Positions 35,836 through 45,604 of a DNA stretch of 64,000 nucleotides are shown in pieces. The notes below the pieces were generated by a model. It was not told the origin of the DNA. It ran no database searches and saw nothing but the letters and a program-made list of their open reading frames with translations. The DNA comes from Scilla litardierei (taxonomy: Eukaryota; Streptophyta; Magnoliopsida; Asparagales; Asparagaceae): positions 319,984,452 to 320,048,451 of the forward strand of contig CM061141.1 of assembly GCA_030789695.1 (NCBI GenBank), written 5' to 3'. Position numbers and translations under genes: made by a program. Within the stretch, counting starts at the first letter, position 1; each line of letters begins with the position of its first letter.

Positions 35836-36690
35836 ATTGGTATCAGAGCCTTGGTTTGGTGGCTTTTGCAAGCATAACTTCGAAGTCTTCAACAAAACTT
35901 CTCCTCTTCTGGGCCAATAGCCACTCCTAATCTCTCCCATTCCCTCATTAGAGCTTCAATCTTATGCTATAGCATCTAAGCTCTAGGGAATTTCTCCAAG
36001 GGATTTCAATCTCATTCCTTTTCTTGGAGAACATCTTTCTTCTCTTCATTTCATACACTCAAGTGAGAAGTTGTAGGATTCATTCCTAGAAGAAAGAAAG
36101 ATCATCAAGTGCAATCAAAGCCTCATCTCAAGCACTTGAGTTTCACTTGCATGCCTTCTTCTTCACATTGGTACGATCATATCAAGGCATATGTAAGTGT
36201 AATTTCGTTTCACCTTTGTGATACCCCTCAATCTTTTTGTGGGAATTAGTTACTCTCTTTGTGAGAGTTCGGTTCTTTCTGTGTGAGACTAAATACTCTG
36301 TGTGAGGTCTCTCTGTGTGAGAGTAAGGATTTCTCTGTGTGAGGATCCAAATCCTCAGTGTGAAGTATCTCCATGTGAGATTGTATTCACTTCTCTTTAT
36401 GAGAATTATAGTGAATATTGGTGTGGCTGGACGTATCCAAGTTTTGGGGGAACCAGAGTAAATTCTTTGTGTTTGCGTTTGTCGTTGTTGAGCATACTCT
36501 TTAATTTTCGCTGCTTATTGTGCTTTAATTTTAGTAACTTTTAATTAAGCACTTTGCTTGCTATTACACTATTCACACCCTCTAGTGTTTGTAGCCCCGC
36601 AGGCGATCCTGACAATTAGTATCAGAGCCTTGGTTTGGTGGCTTTTGCAAGCATGACTTCGAAGTCTCAACAACCCCTCCATTTCTCCCG
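35141..36690 (+). repeat. Tandem duplication of LTR end, primer site and gag start
   Basis: The block starting AATAGCCACTCCTAATCTCTC at 35141 is repeated from 35916. Each copy runs through the LTR 3' part, the primer site and TTGGTTTGGTGGCTTTTGCA into the first gag codons. The offset is 775-779 bp. Copy 1 has ATA at the gag start; copy 2 has ATG (36653). This looks like template switching during reverse transcription or unequal exchange. Confidence 0.85.
35838..35849 (+). other. Primer-binding site (initiator Met tRNA)
   Basis: TGGTATCAGAGC, two bases after LTR 1. A second, degraded copy (TAGTATCAGAGC) lies near 36618 inside the tandem duplication. Confidence 0.85.
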
Positions 36691-37879
36691 TCTTCAAAGG
36701 CAAACACTTCTCAAAATGGAGGAAGAATATGTTCCACTGGCTTGATGTGCTTGGGGAGTCAGAGTTTATTACCTCGGATGCCGAAGTATGGAATGCATTA
36801 CTCAATGCCATCTTGCCGAAAATTGCAAAGAAAGTATGTTATTTAGAGACGACAGATGAGATGTGGAATTATCTTGACGAAGAATATGGTGGAGAGGAAT
36901 CATGCGATGATGAGAGCATCGTTGGTAATGAGGTATTTCATAACTCTCTCGTTCAACGTAGTGATTTTATTGAAAATTGTAATGCGTTGTTTATGGACTC
37001 TCCCAAAGCGAATAACAACAAGCTTGAGAGAGATGCACGCACGCACACTTCATTATCACCAAACCTTGTGATGTTACACAAACCATTGCATTGAATCAAG
37101 AAAAGATTGCTCTTGATTCACATGTGTGCATGTTGAGTAAAGAGAATGAGTCTCTTAAAGCTCAAGTAGTGTATGTCAATGAATTTCATAGATCTTTAAA
37201 GGAGAGTGCTTTTGCTCCTTATAAAGAGGAAATTCATTGTCTGCATGCTTGAGAAAGGACTTCTTTCTCAATTGAGTGCCTTGAGAGATGAGAATGCTTC
37301 TCTCAAACTCCAATTGGGGAATATGCACTCGGATCGTGATTTCAACATTTTTGAGTACTGAGACATTGACTCTCAACTCTCAAGTCAAAATGTTGTGAGC
37401 TTAGCTCAAGTTTATCCAAGAGGGATAACGACATTTCTTCACTTGTGAAGAAATGTGAGCTATTGTTTACTCAAATTGAAAATTTCAAATTGAGTAAGGA
37501 CAATGCTTTGGGATCCTCTTCATTGAAGGTGAACAAACCAAGCTCTTCTCTTAGAAGCAACCAAATAAATTGTATGGGGGGCATTCTAATGAGAAAGTCA
37601 CATCCAACTCTTATGGCCTAAAATCAACTATTATTTCTAAGCCAAAGAGAAATCATGCATTTTTGTATTCCGGTCTTACATATATTAAGAAGCCTATTCA
37701 AAAACATGTTGATATGAATGCTTTTTCTTTGAATGCTATGCATGATGTTTCTACTTATAGGAAATCTTATTATTGCTTGCATGCTAGAGTTGATGACAAA
37801 CCTTTGCATGCTTCACATGTTCCTATGCATGATAGAAATGCTTGTGTGAATGTTTCTAATGCTAAATTGCATGTTTCAC
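36653..37879 (+). pseudogene. SIRE-like gag remnant
   Basis: It starts MTSKSQQP and then shifts frame. The recognisable part (36729-37094) is WLDVLGESEFITSDAEVWNALLNAILPKIAKKVCYLETTDEMWNYLDEEYGG, typical of the N-terminal region of SIRE-type gag. A shifted coiled-coil-like part (37100-37560) and an open stretch from 37570 follow. Reading is cut at 37879 by R2 and would continue at 44869. No zinc knuckle is clearly kept. Not functional as it stands. Confidence 0.7.
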
Positions 37880-38260
37880 TGTTACAATTTGTAGAATTTA
37901 ACGAGAAGAAAAGAAATTTAAAAGTGGAAATTGATATTAAGATAGACGATTTCTTCTGGAGTGGATCTCTTCTTAGCTTGAATTGATGGATCAAGCCTAA
38001 TCCCCCAAATCCATAACAAGAAAATACTCTCAGATGATCGTTCTTCGATAAAAATAAACTAGGGTCGGCTCGTAGGCTTTTAACCCCTCCTAATCATGAA
38101 AATAAGTAAAAGACTAATTAGCTCTCTAATGGCTAAACACACAACTCGACTAATGAGCGAAAACCCTCTAATTGCTACACACAACTCGCTAATGTGCAAA
38201 AAGATAAGTCACCCCTTTGGGTGCGCGTCGCTCCGCCTGGTGTAGACCCGAATCACATTA
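37880..38260 (-). repeat. R2 3' LTR
   Basis: It starts TGTTACAATTTG. Its outer end reads CACATTA where the partner has CACATCA, so the TG of the 3' LTR start has mutated to TA on the minus strand. A G-rich polypurine tract (38261-38280, seen as C-rich on plus) adjoins. Confidence 0.88.
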
Positions 38261-38289
38261 CTCCCCCCCCCCAAAAAAAATGAACCTTG

Positions 38290-39130
38290 TCCTCAAGGTT
38301 GCAGTCTGATGATAGCGTCCATCTACTCTAATCTAAGTGTGGGCGCAGCTCTGCCTCGTCCGCACCTCCGTCAAGCATCACCACAAGATCCTCCTCTGCT
38401 GCCACCTCCAGCTGCATGGCCCTCCCTGCGCAACGGTGCCATGGTGTGAACCTCTTGTCACACTTGAAGTAAAGGCCATTGGCCCTCCGCACCCTCATCT
38501 CGGCCTCTGTCATGCGGCGAGTCTGCCCTCTTGGTCGCGTCTCCGTCGCATCCCCCCCTTACCGTTGCTGGTGCCCCACAGTGGCCTGGGTTGTCTCAGT
38601 AGGTGCTGGACTGCGGTATGTCGATCCGCCCCCGGCCCCCTAGACTTTCTCTCTTCAGCCAAGCTGTCCTCCACTCTCCTGGCCACCCGCATCATGGCCG
38701 TCAACCCCTGAGGGCCCTGCACTCCTAGCTCAGCTCTCACCTCCGGTTTCAGCACCTTCAGGAAGTTCTCCTCCATCGATTCCTCAGATACACCCTCCAC
38801 TCGACTCGAGAGTCTCAAACTTCGCAATATAGTCCCGTACGGACCCATCTTGCCTCAAGTTGTATAACTGCTCAAACAGCCCTCCCATGGGTCTCCTGAA
38901 ACCTCTCTATAAGGCACTCTATCATCTCCCCTCCACGTCCGTATAGGTCTTTGCCTCTGGGTCTACCTGTACCACCCAAGAGTCTCACCCTCGAAGCTCA
39001 GTGCTATTGCCCTCAGTCTCTCCGCCTCAGTGAACCCCGTGACATCAAAATACCACTCTATCTGGTAAATCCACCCATCGGGGTCCTTCCCCTCGAACAG
39101 TGGTGCCTTCAAGTCCATGTTGATGTAAAA
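38290..39130 (-). pseudogene. R2 gag core and zinc region, broken
   Basis: The minus-strand reading gives LKAPLFEGKDPDGWIYQIEWYF (39120 down), then EVRAELGVQGPQGLTAMMRVARRVEDSLAEERK (38848-38510) and EAEMRVRRANGLYFKCDKRFTPWHRC. Each part parallels the gag of R1 ([69 protein letters not shown]). Frames do not join. Upstream gag is beyond the SIRE fragment. Confidence 0.75.
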
Positions 39131-39134
39131 GAGA

Positions 39135-39403
39135 TACACAAGCCTAGGATAGCACATGAAGACATTTTTAGATGAGAATAGGATTAGGAGATTCTGAAAC
39201 TCTAAGATGTCAACAATTCCATAATTTAGAACATGATCTAAGTTAATAAAACTCTCATGGAGGATTTGCCTTTTAGAGATACTAAGAAATTTGTCATATG
39301 AAACATTCTTGAAGAGGTAGGCTTCAATAGTTTCTCTTTGAGAAAGAGATGATGATTCTTTTGTTACCTTCCTCTTCTTAGAGATAGTTTTCTTGGAAGG
39401 CAT
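39135..39403 (-). CDS. ORF of the SIRE fragment 3' region, function unknown
   Basis: Starts MPSKKTISKKRKVTKE and includes YDKFLSISKRQILHESFINLD and a CYPRLVYLFY ending. The latter resembles the '(Y)P.LV..FYAN' stretch common in proteins of large plant retroelements, but I cannot name a function. It is cut at the R2 junction and reads on into R2 gag (to 38963), making a chance 146-codon fusion. It is basic at the N-terminus with no signal peptide or membrane segment. Confidence 0.4.
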
Positions 39404-40249
39404 CTAGATAAAGATAAAATTGATTTACAACACTAGATATGCAATAATATCAACAAATAAATGAAGTAAAAGTTGATGAGAGGAGTTTTTACATTGAGAT
39501 GAACTTTGGAGGAAGATGAGATGAGGTGAATAACCCAAGAGAGTGAAAAAAATTTCAAAGAAGGGTGAAAGATGGGTAGTCGGCTCTCCCTTGGGTTTGA
39601 GAGATAGGGTTTTTACCTCAAGGGGTGAAAGAAAGATGAAGGGTGACCATTAGATCAAGAGATCAAGGGTTGAGATCATTTCTCCTTATTGGGTTTAAGT
39701 TGCCTCTTGTCTTTGAACCCATTAAACTCAATAGAACCCAAAACTAGTAAGAAGGAAAGGCAGAAAAATAACCCAGATTTCCGCACAGTTCTCTGGTAGT
39801 CGACTCCCTCAAAGTAGGTAGTCGACTCCCTGCTGGGCTGAGTAGTTTTCTCATCCCGAGGGGTTTTGGTCCAGACCTGAGTGCGTTTCTGTAAAAAGAA
39901 TGTTTTATAGATATGAAATAAATGTTTATAATCATATATAAAATAATTTAAAAGAATTTAACATTCATTTAATCATATCAATCATATAACCTTGCGAAGC
40001 GATTTTTGTCACAAAAGCTTTTTGACGCTGTTCTTGTTTCTTCTCTTCGTTTCTTCTAGAGTACCTGAAAGGATAAGCGTTTATGGTACTCTTTGCTTTT
40101 GAGTCCAGAGTAATATTTGTTTAAAAGACGTCCTGAAAGGATAAGTCTTTAGGAAACCAAACCCAATATGGTTTAGTTCCTTCATGGAAAACATATTTGT
40201 AATTTTTGTTTAAAGGAATTTTTTGAACAAAGTTTGTGGCATACCTTAT

Positions 40250-41808
40250 TTGTCTCTACTCGGACAAGTTCTTTGGTATCCAGATGCTCAGAAACTTTTT
40301 GTTAGAATGATGCATCCTAGTATGCTTAACACGTTTCTTGGTATGATTTGAATCATATCCAAGTCCTGTTTTGCTAGATGAGGCTTTTTGATTATCTATT
40401 AAACTATCTAGCTTTCCTTTTCCTTTGTTGAAATTTTCAATAATTTTCATCTTATCGTCGTATTTGTCTTTGACAGATACGAGAAGATTATTCAAATTTT
40501 CAACTTTTTCATTTACGGAAAGAATGTCTTTTTGCAAAGGCTCATTCTTTTCTTTTAATGCAATGTTTTCTTTATCAATTTCTTCCTTTTCTTTAGTCTC
40601 TCTCTTAACAATCTGATTGTTTTTCTATGTTCTTTAATGAGCTTTTCATGCATCTTGCATAGCTCCTTATATGCTCCCCTTTAATCCATGTCTTCTTCAT
40701 CACTTGATGGTGAATCACTATCACTAGATGAATCATACATGGTGCTTACCTTAGACGATGTGGAAGCCATAAAACACATATGTGCTGTATCTCTTTTTTC
40801 GTCTTTGTCGTCTTCTGAGGATTCATCGGATGAAGAAATGTCGCTCTTGTCGAAGGCTGCGTACGCTTCCTTCTTTGGTCGTCGAAACTTGTTTCTTCCA
40901 TTGTTTCTTGTTTCATGGCTTTCTCGGTGCTTTCCACGTTCTTTGGAATCATGGTTGTTCCTTTCCAAGGGACAGTCTCTTTTGACATGCCCTGGTTTAT
41001 TACAGTCAAAGCAGATAATACCGTTAGTGGGTCTAAAAGAGCGTTTACCATACTTGTGATGAACTCTTTAAAGTTCTTTGAGATGAAAGCGATATGATCC
41101 TCTTTGTCAGTGTAGTCAAAATCTTCTTCTTGAGCTTTGAAAGCAAGATTCTTTTTCTTTGGTTTTTCTTCGATCTTCTTGTCTTCTTCAAGTTCAATCT
41201 CATATGCCATGAGGTTTCCCAGTAGTTCTTCGATGGTAAGATCCTTCACGTTATGAGCTTCTCGAATGGCCGTTGTCTTTCCCTTCCATTCGGGTCGGAG
41301 AGATCTCAGTATCTTCATCACCTGCTCGTATTCTGAAAGTTTCTTTCCTAGTCATGCGAGCTCATTTGTAATGTTAGTGAAACGAGTATTCACATTGGTG
41401 ATACTCTCTCATTCCATTTTGAAAGATTCAAACTTAGAGTGAAACATTTATATGAGACTCTTTTACCTTTTCAGTTCCCTCATGACTTACATGAAGAGTG
41501 TGCCATATTTGATGTGCTGTCTCGCATTGGGAAACTCGATTGAATTCATTACCTATTACGGCGCAGAATAGTGCATTCATCGCCTTTGCATTGAGATTTG
41601 CTTTCTTCTTGTTGTCGGCTGACCATTTTCCGAACTCAACTTCGGTAGGTGCGATGTATGGAACTTTAGTGACGGTCCATGCTTCGGTGTCTAGTGACTC
41701 CAAGTGAGTCTTCGTCCTGATTTTCCAGCTTGCGTAGTTTGTTCCGTTGAACAGAGGTGGTTGCGTGGTGTTGAGCCCTTCAGAGTGAAACGATGTTGAT
41801 GCCATCAC
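40250..41808 (-). pseudogene. SIRE-type gag, broken
   Basis: The N-terminus MMASTSFHSEG...PLFNGTNYASWKIRTKTHLES and the block LNAKAMNALFCAVIGNEFNRVSQCETAHQIWHTLHVSHEGTEKVKES are diagnostic of SIRE-type gag. After a shift, TIEELLGNLMAYEIELEE follows, then a CCHC knuckle (CFDCNKPGHVKRDC, near 40970-41018, another frame). An acidic serine-rich stretch (SSDESSEDDKDE) and a coiled-coil-like part (40537-40256) complete it. At least two frame changes prevent a full protein. Confidence 0.82.
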
Positions 41809-41820
41809 CTTTTATAGCCT

Positions 41821-41833
41821 CGCTCTGATACCA
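41821..41833 (-). other. SIRE fragment primer-binding site (initiator Met tRNA)
   Basis: On the minus strand TGGTATCAGAGCG, two bases inside the LTR. Confidence 0.85.
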
Positions 41834-41835
41834 AG

Positions 41836-43684
41836 TGTTGGATCTTGTGGATGACAAACAACACTAGAAGGGGGGTTGAATAGTGTTGTATAAAAATAAA
41901 CTTTTTTGTTCTAATTGGTTAGCACAATTCAAGGCCTTCTAATGTTGCCTAAGAAATCAAGTAGAGTGATCTACGTTTGGCTCTTAATCAACTTAGGTAA
42001 TCTTAAAAAACAAATCAGAGAGAAAACACTTCTGGTAGTCGACTCCCTAAGAACAGTAGTCGACTCCCAGAGGGATATTATGCATAGCTCAGTTAAAAGA
42101 ATGAGATAGATGCGATTGCAGATAATACCAATATTATATCTATATTCACAACTGATATCAGAGAGTTAATCTTTGCAACAATCAGCAAATAATAACAGAT
42201 AAACAAACACAGAAAGAATCAAACGCAAACACAAGGATTTTTATCCTGGTTCCACACAACCCTGGGTAGTCCAGTCCCCGACCAATCCGGTACGAGATTT
42301 TCACTATCTGTCTTGGCAAATACAAACACCTAACTCCACTTGTTAGGATTTTCCCATGCACCTAGCCTTGACCAGGATTTCCGATTGCAACACTGCAATA
42401 CCGCAACACTTAGACTTGTCTAGGATTTTCAACACCCTTACAACAAAGGGCAAATCACAAAATGAAAATCAATATCCAACTCACCACAATATTTGGTGGA
42501 GTTTGGATTTACACCCAAATTCTATAGCCAAGAGTAATAGATACCAATATGTATTCGTGGCTTAATAGAATATGATCTTTAGATCACACAAGGATATGAA
42601 TTAAGTCTTTGTGATCTAAATCAATGTTTTCAAAAATCCTTTTTCAAATTTGGTTATGGTTTCAATACTTATAAGACCCCTCTATGGCCTTACTAATTAT
42701 TGAAACCATAGGGGGGTGTTGCTAATTTCGGAGAAAACACATGGAGTCGGTACTAAATAACCCTAAAATCAAAGAATAGAGAACAAGGATTTTGAAAAAC
42801 AATAGCCAAAATAAAAGGTTGATCTCAAAAATAATAATAGCTTAAAGAAACGAGATCAAGAATATAAACGCAGATTTGGCTAAAAGAAATGAGAGCTAAA
42901 AATTGAGATCTTTTAGAACTTTTGGACCAGAAAAGAATTTTGAATTCAAGTATATTGTGTTGTATGATCTCAAAAAAATGATCCTCTATTTATAGGTAAA
43001 ATGAGAGGATTCGAATTTCAAATTAGTTTGACTTTTGCCCCTGAAAATCATGGAAGCAATAAGTTTGGAGAGATAATAAAAATCAGGTCAAACGTTGAAA
43101 TTCGACAGCTGGTAGTCGACTCCCTAAGAGTGGTAGTCGACTCCCAGAGTGTTTCAGGAGAAAAACAATTCTCAGCTGGTAGTCGACTCCTACTCCTTGG
43201 TAGTCGACTCCCAGAGGAGTTTCTTCTGAAACTTGGCTAGTAAGACATGTAGTTAGCTCCTGGGTGTAATGGAGATTAACTACCAAGATGAGAAGTGACT
43301 AGCAAAAGCTCTCAATAGTTTTGAAAATGATTTTAAAAGTATTTAAAATATTTAACTTCGAAATCATTTGTGTGTGTGATTTATATTTTTGGCTTTAACG
43401 TAACCCTAAGAAAGACGCAACTCACACACTGTAGACTTAGGACACGTTCTCTCGAAGCTTGATCAGATGATGATGTAGATGCGAGCTTCTCTTGAGCTTC
43501 TTATTCCATTTGAGCGTGAGCTTCATTATCGAGCTAGAAGTGTTGTCCTTGTCTTTGCTAAGTGAGTGTAGATTGTGCTTCTTCGGAGTATGTATACAAC
43601 TTTTCATTCATCGTATAATCTGCACACTTAATTGTAGTGTAGTTAGTACACTAACTTCATTTGGTGTGCTCATCATTAAAACCA
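41836..43684 (-). repeat. SIRE fragment 5' LTR
   Basis: 1849 bp. The minus strand starts TGGTTTTAATGATGAG and ends GATCCAACA. It contains three pairs of TAGTCGACTCC words (near 42034, 43113 and 43179), each pair 21 nt apart. Confidence 0.8.
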
Positions 43685-43689
43685 TTTGG

Positions 43690-44170
43690 GGGTGGAATCC
43701 AATTTCAATCAAAATCCTCCCACGGGCCCCAGGTGGGCCCGCCTGTTCTCGTTGCCCTCCGTCGGGGCCTGTCCTCCGACGGGCCCTAGGTGGGCTCGCC
43801 TGCCGCTGCCGCCCCTCGTCAGGGGCAGAAAACCCCCCGCGCCCCTGGGGTGGCTGTCCTCCCGCGCCCACAGGAGGGGGGCGTCCACCATCGCCACCCC
43901 AGTTTTGGGGCGGAACCCACCCGGCGAACCCCCCAGGGGGTCGCCATCCTCCGTCTACCCTCCAGGGGGTTCGTTTCCGCTCCGGCGAACCCCTGGAGGG
44001 TTTGCCTGCCATCGCCGCCCCTGGGGGGATCAACCTCGGCGGCCCCGAAAGGGGGCCGTCAGCCCTTGCTGCCCCCCGTCGGGGGGCGGCTGACCACCTG
44101 CTGGCCCCCTAGTGGGGCCACCCGCCTTTTCCTTGCCCCGCACCGCCCCCCAAGTGGGGGAAAGCCCTTC
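43690..44170 (-). repeat. GC-rich hairpin array in R2 gag N-terminal region
   Basis: About 13-14 short inverted repeats with tiny loops. Examples on the plus strand are GGGCCCCAGGTGGGCCC, CCCCCCGTCGGGGGG and GGCCCCGAAAGGGGGCC. They are spaced about 33-36 nt apart, starting about 310 nt downstream of the R2 primer site. On the minus strand the gag frame crosses the first part of the array. Confidence 0.8.
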
Positions 44171-44461
44171 TTCAAACCCTAGGGCTAGGGTCTGCCGTCC
44201 GCCGTCGCCGTTTCCCGGGTTTATTTGCGAGATCAGATCTGAAGATCCCGACAATTTTAGATCCGGATCTCGCTGAAAAAACTGCTGCTGAAGTATCTTC
44301 GCTACCTCGGCAAATCTCTCCTTCATCACGTGCGAATGTCGCTCCGAGATCCGATTCATTTTCTCATCCATGGTTGCGCTCAGATCTGCCTTCTTGTCTG
44401 AGATCTCTGCGTCAAGTTGCTCCTCCAGAGTTTTCATCGCAGCCGCTCGTGTGTTCGTCAT
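44030..44461 (-). CDS. R2 gag N-terminal part (coiled coil plus low complexity), partial
   Basis: 143 codons starting ATG soon after the primer site. Residues about 1-55 (MTNTRAAAMKTLEEQLDAEI, then KADLSATMDEKMNRI) are charged and heptad-like, as expected of a gag coiled coil. The rest is G/P-rich because it is encoded by the hairpin array. R1 gag has the same plan: a short coiled-coil-like region, then a GC-rich array, then the gag core. The true protein would continue past 44030 in another frame. Confidence 0.6.
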   Translation of the reverse strand: MTNTRAAAMKTLEEQLDAEISDKKADLSATMDEKMNRISERHSHVMKERFAEVAKILQQQFFQRDPDLKLSGSSDLISQINPGNGDGGRQTLALGFEEGLSPTWGAVRGKEKAGGPTRGPAGGQPPPDGGQQGLTAPFRGRRG

Positions 44462-44470
44462 AGAATCGAT

Positions 44471-44484
44471 TGCTTTGATACCAA
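44471..44484 (-). other. R2 primer-binding site (initiator Met tRNA, degraded)
   Basis: On the minus strand this reads TTTGGTATCAAAGC; the canonical TGGTATCAGAGC has one change (G to A). Confidence 0.8.
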
Positions 44485-44486
44485 AT

Positions 44487-44868
44487 TGTTACGATTTGTA
44501 GAATTTAACGAGAAGAAAAGACATCTAAAAGTGGAAATTGATATCAAGATAGACGATCCCTTCTGGAGTGAATCTCTCCCTAGCTTGAATTGATGGATCA
44601 AGCCTAATCCCCCAAATCCCTAACAAGAAAATACTCTCAGATGATCGTTCTTCGATAAAAATAAACTAGGGCCGACTCTTAGGCTTTAACCACTCCTAAT
44701 CATGAAAATAAGTAAAAGACTAATGAGCTCTCTAATGGCTAAACACACAATTCGACTAATGAGCGAAAACCCTCTAATTGCTAAACACACAACTCGCTAA
44801 TGAGCAAAATGATAAGTCACCCCCTTGGGTGCACGCCGCTCCGCCTGGTGTAGACCCGGATCACATCA
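44487..44868 (-). repeat. R2 5' LTR
   Basis: 382 bp from TGTTACGATTTG to GGATCACATCA. Mate of 37880-38260. Confidence 0.88.
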
Positions 44869-44873
44869 TTCAC

Positions 44874-45604
44874 ACACGGGGCACGCCAATGTTTATGTTC
44901 CACCTCATAACTGTGTACCCTCACCTTTAACTCATGCCTTAACCAAACCACTTCTTAAGAATCCCAAATCACTTTCTTTGTGGATTCCTACGAATGTTTC
45001 TAGGCCTTGATAGGAACTCATATATAGAATCATATGTTCGTCATGTTATATTTTCATTTGACTATATACGGAAACCAAACTCCACTTTTGTTTGGTTTCC
45101 AACTTGCTAGCTCACTCACATTGTTATTCATTTCTTGGGTACCATGCTTGTATGTTAACATTTTGTATCCACATCTTTGTGAGTGTGTCCATTACTCCCA
45201 TGTTTGCATGTTTTGTATGATTATAGGGGAGTATGGAATTTTTGCTTGCTAGCATTAGTTTTTCCATTCATATGTCACATTGAATTGCATTTACATTATA
45301 ATTGTGTATATGTGATAGTTATTTCTTTTGCCCTTGGTTTTCCTATTTGGCTATTACCCATCTTTTTGATATGCCAATGGGGGGAGAGAAATAGGTTATG
45401 TAAAAATATACCTTATGCTTGTTTATGCGTAATTATCTATTGGTATGTTTTTGCATAACAACCATCAATATGAATTGTGCTTTGCATGTTTATATTTTAT
45501 GCACATTTGCATATTGATTGGGAGAGTTTGTTAGCACACATTGTTTATTTCAATATTTATTATATTTTGACATAATGGACTGTCATCATCAAAAAGGGGG
45601 AGAT
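44874..45604 (+). other. SIRE-like element internal 3' part and polypurine tract
   Basis: It continues the gag-derived reading (PLTHALTKPLLKNPKSLSLWIP) for about 130 bp, then becomes AT-rich and non-coding. It ends ATCATCAAAAAGGGGGAGAT, the usual SIRE-type polypurine tract. There is no pol. Confidence 0.75.

Larger units (their letters stand above)
39135..43684 (-). mobile_element. SIRE-type copia fragment: LTR, gag and a 3' ORF, pol missing
   Basis: On the minus strand: LTR 43684-41836, primer site 41833-41821, gag about 41808-40250, an AT-rich non-coding part, and an ORF beginning MPSKKTISKKRKV (39403). It then ends abruptly in R2 gag near 39135. Protease, integrase, RT and the second LTR are absent. 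I found no matching target duplication at the two ends (TTTGG at 43685-43689 has no partner), so the 3' end was lost together with some R2 sequence. Confidence 0.75.
37880..44868 (-). mobile_element. Chromovirus R2 (Reina-like), pol deleted, hosting a SIRE fragment
   Basis: LTRs are 37880-38260 (381 bp) and 44487-44868 (382 bp), with a perfect TTCAC target duplication (37875-37879, 44869-44873). The LTRs differ at about 24 sites (around 6%). The minus-strand order is 5' LTR, primer site, gag start (44461), GC hairpin array, a SIRE fragment (43684 down to about 39135), gag core (about 39130-38330), a few codons resembling the chromodomain end (NLEDKVH, near 38295), a purine tract, 3' LTR. Protease, RT, RNase H and integrase are missing, so it is an internal-deletion derivative. 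Confidence 0.87.

Noticed and set aside
43492..44112. 206-codon plus-strand ORF and its overlaps
   Set aside because: It is antisense to the R2 gag and hairpin array and spans the SIRE/R2 junction; the length comes from GC-rich composition.
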